Origin: Comamonadaceae bacterium
Lineage (GTDB): Bacteria; Pseudomonadota; Gammaproteobacteria; Burkholderiales; Burkholderiaceae_C
DNA length: 64,000 nucleotides
Assembly: GCA_027484575.1 (NCBI GenBank)
Contig: JAIXSQ010000010.1
Coordinates: forward strand, 248,001-312,000
Reading direction: 5' to 3'
Below the pieces are notes generated by a model. The model was given only the letters and a program-made list of their open reading frames with translations, was not told the DNA's origin and did not search any database. Position numbers and translations under genes: made by a program. Shown here piece by piece: positions 29,366 to 38,600 of this stretch. How positions within the stretch are numbered: position 1 is the first letter of the stretch; each line of letters opens with the position of its first letter.

Positions 29366-29986
29366 TCAGTGGCGGGCCACGCCGGCCACCAACTGCGCCG
29401 CCAGCAGCCACATGGTGCTGCCCACCAGGGCATCGAGCACCCGCCAGGCCGCCGGCCGCGCGAACAGCGGCGCCAGCCAGCGCCCGCCGAAGCCCAGGAG
29501 CACGAACCACGACAGGCTGGCCGCGCAGGCGCCGGCCAGGAACAGCGGCCGCCACTCGGTGGGCTGCCGCGCGCCCACGGCGCCCACCAGCAGCACCGTG
29601 TCGAGGTAGACATGCGGGTTGAGCAACGTGACCGCCAGGGTCTGCGCCACCACCCGGGCACGCGGCTGCGACGGCGCTGCAGCGGCGTGCAGCGCGCCCG
29701 GCTGCCACGCACGCCGCCAGGCCCCGACGCCGTACCAGCCGAGGAAGGCCGCGCCGGCCAGCGCCACCGCATCGAGCGCCGCCGGATGCCGGCCCACCGC
29801 CGCCGCCACGCCGGCCACCCCGGCGCCCATCAGCAGCGCATCGAAGCCGGCGCACAGCGCCACCACCACGCCCACGTGCTCGCGCCGCAACGCCTGGCGC
29901 AGCACGAAGGCGTTCTGGGCGCCGATGGCGACGATCAGGGAGCCGGCGAGGCCGAAGCCGGCGAGCAGGGTGGAGAGGGCGTCCAT
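29366..29986 (-). CDS. argO: LysE/ArgO-family basic amino-acid exporter
   Basis: This inner-membrane exporter has 206 residues with about six hydrophobic helices. Family motifs are the N-terminal GAQNAFVLRQ and TLLNPHVYLDT. It exports arginine or lysine and related toxic analogues. It is divergent from an ArgP/LysG-type LysR regulator across an 80-bp spacer holding a dyad operator, the classical arrangement for inducer-controlled export. CAGAAT seven bases before the ATG on the minus strand is a probable -10, implying a leaderless mRNA. The exact substrate cannot be read from sequence. Confidence 0.92.
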   Translation of the reverse strand: MDALSTLLAGFGLAGSLIVAIGAQNAFVLRQALRREHVGVVVALCAGFDALLMGAGVAGVAAAVGRHPAALDAVALAGAAFLGWYGVGAWRRAWQPGALHAAAAPSQPRARVVAQTLAVTLLNPHVYLDTVLLVGAVGARQPTEWRPLFLAGACAASLSWFVLLGFGGRWLAPLFARPAAWRVLDALVGSTMWLLAAQLVAGVARH

Positions 29987-30031
29987 GCGGCGGATTCTGG
30001 GCCGCCAGCACGGCGGTTCGCCATGAAACCT

Positions 30032-30048
30032 GCTTCACGCGATGAAGC
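30032..30048. promoter_or_regulatory. LysR-type operator between argO and argP
   Basis: GCTTCA and TGAAGC form a perfect palindrome around CGCGA; within it lies T-N11-A, the LysR-family signature. An overlapping half-site TGAA (30024-30027) upstream makes a second TGAA-N6-TTCA dyad. The argP -10-like TAAAGT lies just downstream at 30054-30059. Confidence 0.6.
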
Positions 30049-30066
30049 GCCGCTAAAGTCCGGCCC

Positions 30067-30969
30067 ATGCTCGACGCCGCCCTGCTCGCCGCCATCGCCG
30101 CCGTGGTCCGCGAGGGCAGCTTCGAGCGGGCGGCCCGCAGCCTGGGCGTGACGCCATCGGCCGTGTCGCAGCGGGTGCGCCTGCTCGAGGAGCGGTTGGG
30201 GACGGTGCTGGTGCAGCGCGGCCAGCCCTGCACCGCCACCCCGGCCGGCGCGCGCATCTGCCTGCATGCCCAGGCCGTGGGGCTGCTGGAGGCGGACCTG
30301 CGCCGCGACCTGCCGGCCCAGGGCGCGCGCCCGGTCGAGGGCGACCCGCCCGTGCTGCGCATCGCCGTCAACGCCGACAGCGTGGCCACCTGGTTCCTGC
30401 CGGCCATGGCGCGCTTCGCACAGGACGGCGACGTGCGGCTGGACGTGCTGCTGGACGACCAGGACCACACCGCCGAGTGGCTGCGCCGCGGCCACGTGCT
30501 GGCGGCCGTCACCTCGTCGGCCGGGCCGGTGCAGGGCTGCCGCAGCCGCCGGCTGGGCCACCTGCGCTACGTGGCCGCCTGCAGCCCGGCCTTCCATGCC
30601 CGCTGGTTCGCCGGCGGCGTGACGGCCGAGGCGCTGCGGCGCGCGCCGGGCCTGCGCTTCAGCGAGAAGGACCAGTTGCAGGACCGCTGGGTGCGGCGCC
30701 TGTTCCGGCGCGAGGTGCCCTTCGCGGCCCACGGGCTGCCGTCGGCCCAGGCCTTCCTCGAAGCCGCCGTGGCCGGCGTGGGCTGGGGCCTGCAGCCCGA
30801 GCCCATGGCCCGCCCGCTGCTGGCCGACGGCCGGCTGGTGGAGCTGGTGCCCGGCAAGGTGATGGACGTGCCGCTGGCCTGGCAGGCGGTGCGGCTGCCG
30901 GTGCCGGCGCTGGACCGGCTGGGGGCGGCCGTGGCCGAGGCGGCGAAGCGGGCGCTGCTGCAGCCCTGA
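30067..30969 (+). CDS. argP: LysR-family regulator ArgP/LysG
   Basis: This is a 300-residue LysR regulator. The N-terminal winged helix-turn-helix (about 3-60) has GSFERAARSLGVTPSAVSQRVRLLEERLG. The co-inducer-binding part begins near residue 90 (LRIAVNADSVATWFLPA), and NADS...TWF is typical of ArgP/LysG. It is expected to activate the divergent exporter gene when cytoplasmic arginine or lysine is high. TAAAGT lies seven bases before the ATG with no Shine-Dalgarno, suggesting leaderless translation. Confidence 0.93.
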   Translation: MLDAALLAAIAAVVREGSFERAARSLGVTPSAVSQRVRLLEERLGTVLVQRGQPCTATPAGARICLHAQAVGLLEADLRRDLPAQGARPVEGDPPVLRIAVNADSVATWFLPAMARFAQDGDVRLDVLLDDQDHTAEWLRRGHVLAAVTSSAGPVQGCRSRRLGHLRYVAACSPAFHARWFAGGVTAEALRRAPGLRFSEKDQLQDRWVRRLFRREVPFAAHGLPSAQAFLEAAVAGVGWGLQPEPMARPLLADGRLVELVPGKVMDVPLAWQAVRLPVPALDRLGAAVAEAAKRALLQP

Positions 30970-30987
30970 CGCAGGGCGCGCCGGCGC

Positions 30988-31536
30988 TCAGCGCGCCCGG
31001 CCGGCCCGGTACATGCTGCTGGTGGTGCGCCCCGAGGGCGTGACCTGCGCGAGGCGCGCCAGCGAGCGGCCCGCGTGCGCATGCGCGATGGCCAGGCCCA
31101 GGGCGTCGGCGGCGTCGGGCCCGGGCAGGCCGGGCAGGCGCAGCAGCCGCTGCACCATGGCCTGCACCTGCGGCTTGGCCGCGCGGCCGCTGCCGGCGAC
31201 GGCCTGCTTCATCTGCACGGCGGTGTACTCGGCCACCGACAGCTCGCCCGCCACCAGCGCCGTGATGCACGCACCGCGCGCCTGCCCGAGCAGCAGGGTG
31301 GACTGCGGGTTGGTGTTGACGAAGACGATCTCGACCGCCGCGCAGTCGGGCGCGTACTGCGTGCGCACCTGCCCGATGCCGTCGAACAGCACCTTCAGGC
31401 GCGCCGGCAGGTCGCCGCGGGGCAGGTGGGTGGTGGTGATGGTGCCGCTGGCCACGTAGGCCAGCTGCTGGCCCTGGACATCGATGACGCCGAAGCCGGT
31501 GGTCTGCAGGCCGGGGTCGATGCCGAGGATGCGCAT
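30988..31536 (-). CDS. ruvC: Holliday junction endonuclease RuvC
   Basis: RuvC resolves Holliday junctions with RuvAB. It has 182 residues. The four catalytic acids are Asp7 (GIDPG), Glu69 (AVEIVF), Asp141 and Asp144 ([14 protein letters not shown]). It is usually linked to ruvA/ruvB; here it lies 12 bp downstream of a TPR gene and an unknown gene on the same strand and is convergent with argP. The C-terminal [13 protein letters not shown] tail is family-like. Confidence 0.97.
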   Translation of the reverse strand: MRILGIDPGLQTTGFGVIDVQGQQLAYVASGTITTTHLPRGDLPARLKVLFDGIGQVRTQYAPDCAAVEIVFVNTNPQSTLLLGQARGACITALVAGELSVAEYTAVQMKQAVAGSGRAAKPQVQAMVQRLLRLPGLPGPDAADALGLAIAHAHAGRSLARLAQVTPSGRTTSSMYRAGRAR

Positions 31537-31548
31537 GGGTGGGGCAGT

Positions 31549-31962
31549 CTACCTGTCGCCCGCCTCCTCGCAGCGCTCGCACAGCTGGACACCCAGCGTC
31601 TCGGCCATGCGTGCCAACTCCGCATCCGACTGCAGCCCGGCCACGACACCATCGAGGAGGGCTGGAAACCCGGGATCCCGTGCCAGCCGCTCGCCCCACG
31701 TGTGCAACAGCATGGCCTCGAGGAAGCCCCGGAGCGCGTGCATCCGCCGCTCGGTCGCAGGCGACGCGGGCGGCAAGTGGCGCACGCGCGCCATGGCCAG
31801 GGCGGCTGCTCGCTGCAGCGCGGTGGCATCGCTCGCGCGAGGGCCTGCGGCGCCCGCGGGTGCGGCCCGACGCTGCGCACCCGCGGCGGCGGCCGTGGCC
31901 GCACGAACCACCTGCGACGGCAGGAGGTGCGCGAACCGGCGGGTCGGGTCCAGGCCGCTCAT
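31549..31962 (-). CDS. Hypothetical protein in the TPR-ruvC operon
   Basis: This 137-residue protein starts at the ATG at 31962, four bases after the stop of the TPR gene, so it is probably translationally coupled. The first 70 residues are Ala-rich; the rest is predicted helical (RRMHALRGFLEAMLLHTWGER ... LGVQLCERCEEAGD) with a closing C-x2-C pair. No signal peptide or recognised domain. It could be a partner of the TPR protein or of the giant RHS protein encoded divergently; this is only inferred from position. Confidence 0.6.
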   Translation of the reverse strand: MSGLDPTRRFAHLLPSQVVRAATAAAAGAQRRAAPAGAAGPRASDATALQRAAALAMARVRHLPPASPATERRMHALRGFLEAMLLHTWGERLARDPGFPALLDGVVAGLQSDAELARMAETLGVQLCERCEEAGDR

Positions 31963-31966
31963 CACG

Positions 31967-32518
31967 TCAGTGGAGGTGGTGCCCGTCGGCGTCGCTTCGC
32001 CGGGGCGTGTCGCCGGATGCAAGCCCGCTCTCGGTGGACCGTGGCAGCTCGCGCACCGCGGACAGCACGAGCCGGATGTCTGACGCGACCGGGTCGTCGG
32101 CCGGGGCGAGTGACAGCCCCTGCTCCCAATGCGCCTGTGCGGCGGCGTAGTCGGCACGCGCCAGTGCCGCGAAGCCGCGCACGTGGTGGCCGATCGGCGC
32201 TTCGTCTGGCAGGTCGTGCAACGGGGCCCACGTCACCAGTGCGGCGGCGGGCCGCCCGGCGCTGAACTGCAACAGCCCCAACTGGTAGCGGGCGAGATGG
32301 AAGCCGGGTGCGATGAGCACCGATTCGGCAAAGGCGGCCTCGGCCTCCGCCAGCCGCCCCGAAGCCGCCAGTTCGGACGCGACCAGGAAGGCGGGAAGTC
32401 CCGAGTGCGGCGCCACCTGCGCCGCCTGCGTGAACAGGCCGATGGCAGCGGGGGTGTCGCCCTGAAGGCCGGCTTGGAGGCCCTGCGCGACCAGAGTGCG
32501 AAAGCGTGCTTCGTCCAT
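31967..32518 (-). CDS. Tetratricopeptide-repeat protein
   Basis: This 183-residue cytosolic protein has a strong ribosome binding site (AGGAGG four bases before the ATG). Residues about 5-145 form three to four TPR-like helical hairpins (AAIGLFTQAAQVAPHSGLPAFLVASELA; GRLAEAEAAFAESVLIAPGFHLARYQLG; ADYAAAQAHWEQGLSLAP). The C-terminal 35 residues are Ser/Asp/His-rich and probably disordered. TPR proteins act as chaperones or adaptors. It is divergent from the giant RHS gene across a 124-bp spacer with a long inverted repeat, so co-regulation is plausible. Confidence 0.8.
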   Translation of the reverse strand: MDEARFRTLVAQGLQAGLQGDTPAAIGLFTQAAQVAPHSGLPAFLVASELAASGRLAEAEAAFAESVLIAPGFHLARYQLGLLQFSAGRPAAALVTWAPLHDLPDEAPIGHHVRGFAALARADYAAAQAHWEQGLSLAPADDPVASDIRLVLSAVRELPRSTESGLASGDTPRRSDADGHHLH

Positions 32519-32541
32519 GGGACCTCCTGCATCGGCTCGAC

Positions 32542-32609
32542 CAATAGATCGTGGCGATCCGCCAATGGTTTAGGCCCGTAAACAGTCCCGCGCCGCGGGC
32601 GATCTATTG
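32542..32609. promoter_or_regulatory. Spaced inverted repeat in the divergent TPR/RHS promoter region
   Basis: CAATAGATCG (32542-32551) and CGATCTATTG (32600-32609) are perfect 10-base inverted arms, 48 bp apart, in the only A+T-containing stretch between the divergent TPR and RHS genes. Such an arrangement suits one regulator binding two sites or looping to control both promoters. No regulator gene is adjacent. Confidence 0.5.
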
Positions 32610-32642
32610 CCCGTCAAGCCGGCACGGCGAGAGGGAGCGGTC

Positions 32643-35600
32643 ATGGTGGCGCTGGTCAGCGGGAGCAGCCTGGGTCTCGAACTCACGTCGTGGCAGACGC
32701 TGGGCGCACGGGGCAGGATGGGGGCGGCGGCCTTGGGCAGCGGAGGCGATGCCGTGCACGTCAACGTGGCCACCGGCAACCTGGTTCTGCAGCAGGACGA
32801 CCAGTCGCTGGCCGTGCGGGGGCCCGACGCTGCCTTGCTGCGCACCTACAACAGCCAGGGCCTGCTCGACGACGACAACGGCGACAACTGGAGCCACGGC
32901 GTGGCGCCCCGGCCGCTGGTGCTGGTCGGCAGTTGGGGCGCGGCGGGCAGCACCGTGCTGCGACGCACTGCCGACGGCGCCACGGCCGTCCACGCGTGGG
33001 ATGCAGCGACGGCAAGCTACGTCACGACCGATGGCGGCGGGGCCCACGACGGCATTCGCTGTCTTGCGGACGGCACGCTCGAGTGGCGCGATGGCAGCAG
33101 CGGTGCCGTGCACCACCATGCCGGCAGCGGCGACCTGCGGCTGCTCGAGAGCCTGGACGCGGCGGGCAACGTGCTGCGCTACGTCTACGACGGCGCAGGC
33201 CGCCTCGTGCGCATGGAGGCCCCCGGCGGCGACGCCATCACCTGGGCCTGGGAAGGCGCCGACCTCCGCCAGGTGCGCACGGTGCAGGCCGACGGCCGCA
33301 TCGTCGCCGACACGCGGTACGGCTACGACGGCGCGCACCGCCTGGTCTCGGTCATGCATGACCTGAGCCCCGCGGACGGCAGCATCGCCGACGGAGCCAG
33401 CTGGAGCACCGGCTACGACTACCTCGGCGAGAGCCGGCTGGTCAGCCGCATCGTCCAGTCGGATGGCAGCAGCCTGGCCATCACCTACGTGCGGGCCGGC
33501 GGGCGCGACCGGGTCGCCAGCTTGTGCGACGCCTTGGGCGCGGTCACGCGGTTCAGCTATGCCCTGGCCGACAACGGCCCGGGCTTCACGCTGGTGGCCG
33601 ATCCGCTGGGCCTGGTCACGCGCTTCGATGTCGATGCGCAAGGACGCCTGGTGAAGGTCACGTCGCCATCGGTGGGGATACGCACACCCGTCCAGACTTT
33701 CGGCTACGACGGAGCGGGAAACCTCGTGTCGGCCAGCGACGGGACCGGACGTGTCCTGTCCTGGACCTACGACGCGGCGGGCAACCCGGTACAGCAGCGC
33801 GACGCCGCCGGGGGCCTGGTCAGCCGCAGCTTCGACGCGGCCAACCTGCTGGTCAGCGAGACCGTGTGGCTGGCCCCCGATCCCGACGGCGATGGGCCGG
33901 CGCTCGCGGGTGCTCCGGCCACGCGCTGGTTCGTCCACGACACGGTTCGGCGGCTCACACGCTTCGAGGTCGATGCGACAGGCGGCGTGACCGAGCACCG
34001 CCATGACGGGTTCGGGCAGCGCACCACGACCCTGGTCTACACGGCTGGCCGGTTCACGCCCGGCGCGCAGCCGCCGAGCCTCGCCGACCTGGAGGCCTGG
34101 GCAGCCGCCCAACCACGGGCGCAGGTCCAGCGCACCGACCTGTCCTACGATGCCCGGGGACAGGTGGCCCGGCGCATCACCTGGGCGCAGGTCGATGCGA
34201 ACGGAGCAGGGGTGGCCGACGGGCGCGAGGCCATCGAGTCGTTCGTGCGGGACGCGGCCGGGCGGCTGCTGCAACAGGTGGGTCCGGGCGGCGCGTCGAC
34301 CAGCTTCCTGCACGACGGGCTCGGGCGCGAGCTGGTCCGCACCGACGCTCGGGGCGCCACCACCCTGACGCAGCACGACGACGCCAGGCGCACGACCACG
34401 GTCACGCTGGCCAACGGACTGGTCACCGTCAGCACCCGCGATCTGGCCGGGCGGCTGGTGGCCGTCAGCGACAGCAGCGCTGCAGCCGGCCAGCTCGGCA
34501 CCACGCGCCACGTCTACGACGCAGCCGGCCGCCTGCGCCTGCGCGAGGACCCCGCCGGCGTACGCCACTGGACCTTCTGGGACGACGCCGGGCAGTTGGC
34601 AGCCGAGGTCGACGGCGATGGCAGTTGCGTGCGCTACGGCCATGACGCCGCAGGACTGCTCACGGACATCGTGCGCTGCGCGTTGCCGGTCGACCTGGCC
34701 CTGCTGGCAGACGCATCGGGCACGCCGCGGTGGACGGCCATCGCGGCCAGCATCGCACCTGCGCCCTCCAGTGCCGACATGCACGAGTTGCGTGCCTACG
34801 ACGCGGCAGGGCGGCTGCTGCGCACGGCGGTCGCCGTGGGGGTCTCCGGCCAGTACGCCGTCACGCAGCGGCAGTACGACGGCGCCGGCCGGCTCGTCGC
34901 GACCGTCGCCCATGCCCAGCTCGTGCAGGCCAGCCAGGTTGCGCCCGGCAGCATCGCGGCCCCGGTCGCCTCGACGCAGGACCGCGTCACGCGGGAGTTC
35001 CTCGACGCGCAGGGCCGCCGCATCGGCCAGCTCGATCCCGAGGGCAGCCTGTCCACCTGGACCTACGACCCGGCTGGCCGTTGCACGGGGCATCGGGCCT
35101 GGGCCACGCCGACCGTCGCCGCACTGCGTGCCACCGGGAGCCTGGCCGATCTGGTGCCCAGCGCATCGGCGCAGGACCAGCAGACACGGTGGTGGCACGA
35201 CGCCGCCGGCCGCGTCGTCGGCGAACTCGACCCCGAAGGCTTCCTGACCGAGACGCTGCGCGACGACGCCGGCCGGGCGGTCCTGGTGGTGCGCTACGCC
35301 ACACGGGTCGCACAGCCCGACGGCCTGTTGTCGCTGGCCGCCCTGCGTCCAGCGGCCACGGCCCAGGACCGCAGCACCAGCCGCACCTGGGATGCCGAGG
35401 GCCGGCTGCTCACCGAGACCGTGGACGGCATCACGACGCGTCATGCGTACGACGTGCTGGGTCGATTGGTGGCCACGGAGAAGGCCGCCGGCACCGACGA
35501 GGTCCGCACCCTGCTGGCGCGCTACGACGTGCAGGGCCGCCTGGTCGGGGAACTCGAGGGCGAGGGTGCGGCGCGCCTGACGGGCGGCCAGAGCGCGGCG

Positions 35601-38600
35601 GACGTGGACGCGATCTGGCGGCAGTGGGGAGTGCGCCACACCTACGACGCAGCGGGCCGTCGGCTGAGCACCACCGGTGCGGATGGCGGCACCCGCTGGT
35701 TCTACTACGCCGCCGACGGCACGCGCACGCACGTCGTGAACGCGCTGGGCGAGGTCGAGGGCTGGCGCTACGACGCCTTGGGGCGCCAGGTGAGCCGCCT
35801 GCTGTGGTCACAGCGGGTGCCGACCGCAGGATTGGCAGGGGGCACGCTGCCCGCGGAACTGGTGGCCACGCTGGCGACTGGTGGCGCGACGGTGGAGGCC
35901 TGGTCATGGGCTCGCGACGGATCGCTGGCCGGCAGCACCGACGCCGACGGCCTGGTGACCGCCATCGTTCGGGATGCCTTCGGGCAGGAGACCGAGCGCA
36001 GCCGGCAGGTGCGCACCGACCTCGTGGTCCGGACCACGCGCGCCTACGACCGATCGGGGCAGCTCGTCGCAACCACGGACGATGCCGACGGGATCGCCGC
36101 GCGCAGCGTCTACCGGCGCGATGCGTTCGGCCGCCCGGTGGCGAGCATCGATCCGGCAGGGGCCGAGACGGTGCAGGCCTGGGACCGGCTGGGACGCCTG
36201 GTCGTGGTGCAGGACCCGGCGGGCGGCCTGCGCAGCACGGCCTACGACGCGCACGGCCGGGTGCTCGTCGAGACGGATGCACTCGGGGGCCAGACGCGCC
36301 AGACCTGGGACGCCGCCACCCGCACGCTGCAGATCACCACACCCGAGGGGCTCGTCACCCGCACCACGTCGAACCGCCATGGACAGGTGGTGCGTGTGGT
36401 GGACGGCACGGGTGCCAGCAACACGTGGCGCTACGACCGCCAAGGACGCCTGCTGCAGGCCACCACGGCGGCGGGCGCGGTCACCAGGGCCTGGGATGCG
36501 GGTGGGCGCCTCGTCGAATCCGTGGACGCCGGCGGTGTCCGCACGTCCTATGCCTATGACGTGGCTGGCCGCACCCTGAGTCGCACCGTGGACCCCGGCG
36601 GCCTGGCCCTGACCACGCGTTGGACCTACGACGCGCGTGGCCGCCAGGTCACGGTCTGCGATCCGCGGGGCGTGACCACGACCTCGACCTACGACAACGC
36701 AGGCCAGCTCACCCAACAGGTGGTCGATCCCGGCGCGGGCGGCCTGAACCTCACCACGCGCTGGAGCTGGGACGCCGACGGCCGCCAGCTGTCGGTCACG
36801 TCGCCTGACGGCACGACGACGGTCACGCGCTACGACGCCCTCGGACGACGCGTGGCCGAGGTCGTCGACCCGGCAGGCCTGGCGCTGCAGACCTGCTGGC
36901 GCTGGTCGGCCGCCGGCCATCTCGTCGCGGTCACGGACGCCCAGGGCGCGGTGACACGGCACGTCAACGATGCTGCCGGCCGCCCTGTGTACGTGGTGGG
37001 CCCCACGGGCTCGGTGACCCAGACCGACCGGGACGCCGCGGGGCGCGTGGTGCGCACCGTCACCTACGCGCGTGCGATTGCGCTGGACACGCTGGGCGGG
37101 CAACCCTCGGCCGACCAGGTGCGTGGCCTGCTCGTGCTCGACGCCTCCGACCAGGTGGAGCACCGCGTGCTCGACGGCGACGGCCGGCTCGTGGCCACGG
37201 TGGATGGCAGCGGTGCCGTGGTCCGGCTGCGGCTGGATGCGGCGGGACGTGTCGTCGAACGCACGTCGTTCACGAACCGCATCGATCTCGCCACGTGGCG
37301 GGCGGGCACGCTCCCGGACCCCGCACCGGACCCCACGCGCGATGTCCGCCAGCGCACCGTCCACGATGCCGCCGGCCGGGTGCTCTACACCGTCGACGGC
37401 GTCGGTGGCGTGGTGGCGATGACCTGGGACCCGGCCGGCAGGCTGCTGTCGCGGACCGCGTACGCCACGGCACTGCCCGCGTCGGCGGCGGTCGATGCCG
37501 CAGCCCTGGGCGTGGCCGTGGCGTCGCTTGCCGCACCGGGCCGCGATGCAACGGAGCGGCACGGCTACGACGCCGCCGGTCGCCGCATCTGGTCGCTCGA
37601 CGGCACGGGCGCCGTGACGCGCCGCCAGTTCGATGCTGCGGGCCACCTGGTGCGGGTCGTCCGCCTGGCCACGCCCATCGCGGCGGGTACCGACCCGGCC
37701 ACGGCCGCCACGGGTCCCGGCGACGCGCACGAGATCCAGGCCTGGGACGCGGCCGGGCGGCTGGTGTTGCAGGTCGATGCCGGCGCCGCCGTGACCGAGT
37801 TCACCCGCGACGCCGCCGGGCGGGTGGTGCGCCAGCGGGCGCTCGCCACCCCGTTGGCCGGCACGATGGACAGCCTGCCCACGACGCTGCTGGCCCTGCG
37901 CGGTCTGCTGCGCTCCGATGCCGCCGATCGGCAACGCTGGCAGGGCTGGGACGCGGCCGGCCGGCTGGTCCTGCAAGTCGATGCCCGTGGCGCGGCGGAG
38001 AGCAGCGTCTATGACGGCGCGGGACGGCTGGTGCGGCGCACGGAGCACGCCCGCCTGCTGGCCACTGGCGGCCTGACCGCGGCACCGACGCTCGCCGAAC
38101 TGCGCGCCCTGCTGGTCGCCGATCCGGCGGCTGACCGGACCAGCCGCCAGGTGTGGGACGCCGCCGGCCTGCTGCGGGCGGAGATCGATGCCGTGGGTGC
38201 CGTGCGCACCAGCGAGCACGACGGAGCCGGGCGGCTCGTGCGCAGCGTCCGTCGTGCGGCGCTCCTGGCCGACCCCGGGCAGCTGGTGGACCTGTCGTGG
38301 GTGACCCAGCTGTCCGTGGCCGCCGGCGACCGGGTGGAGCGGCGCGCCTACGATGCCGCGGGCCGGCTGTCCCGCGTGACCGATGCGCTCGGCGGGCTCG
38401 AGACCTTCCGCTGGGACGGCGCTGGCCGCCGGGTCGCGTTCACGAATGCCGCAGGCGCCACCTGGACGTACGAGCACGATGCGGCCGGACGCCTGGTCTG
38501 CGAGCGCTCGCCCGAGGTGGAGATCGCTTCCACGGTGGCCGCGGCCGGCGACCGTCTGGTGGCCGGCGCGGTGGAGCGTGCCAGCGTCCTCACGCTGCAG

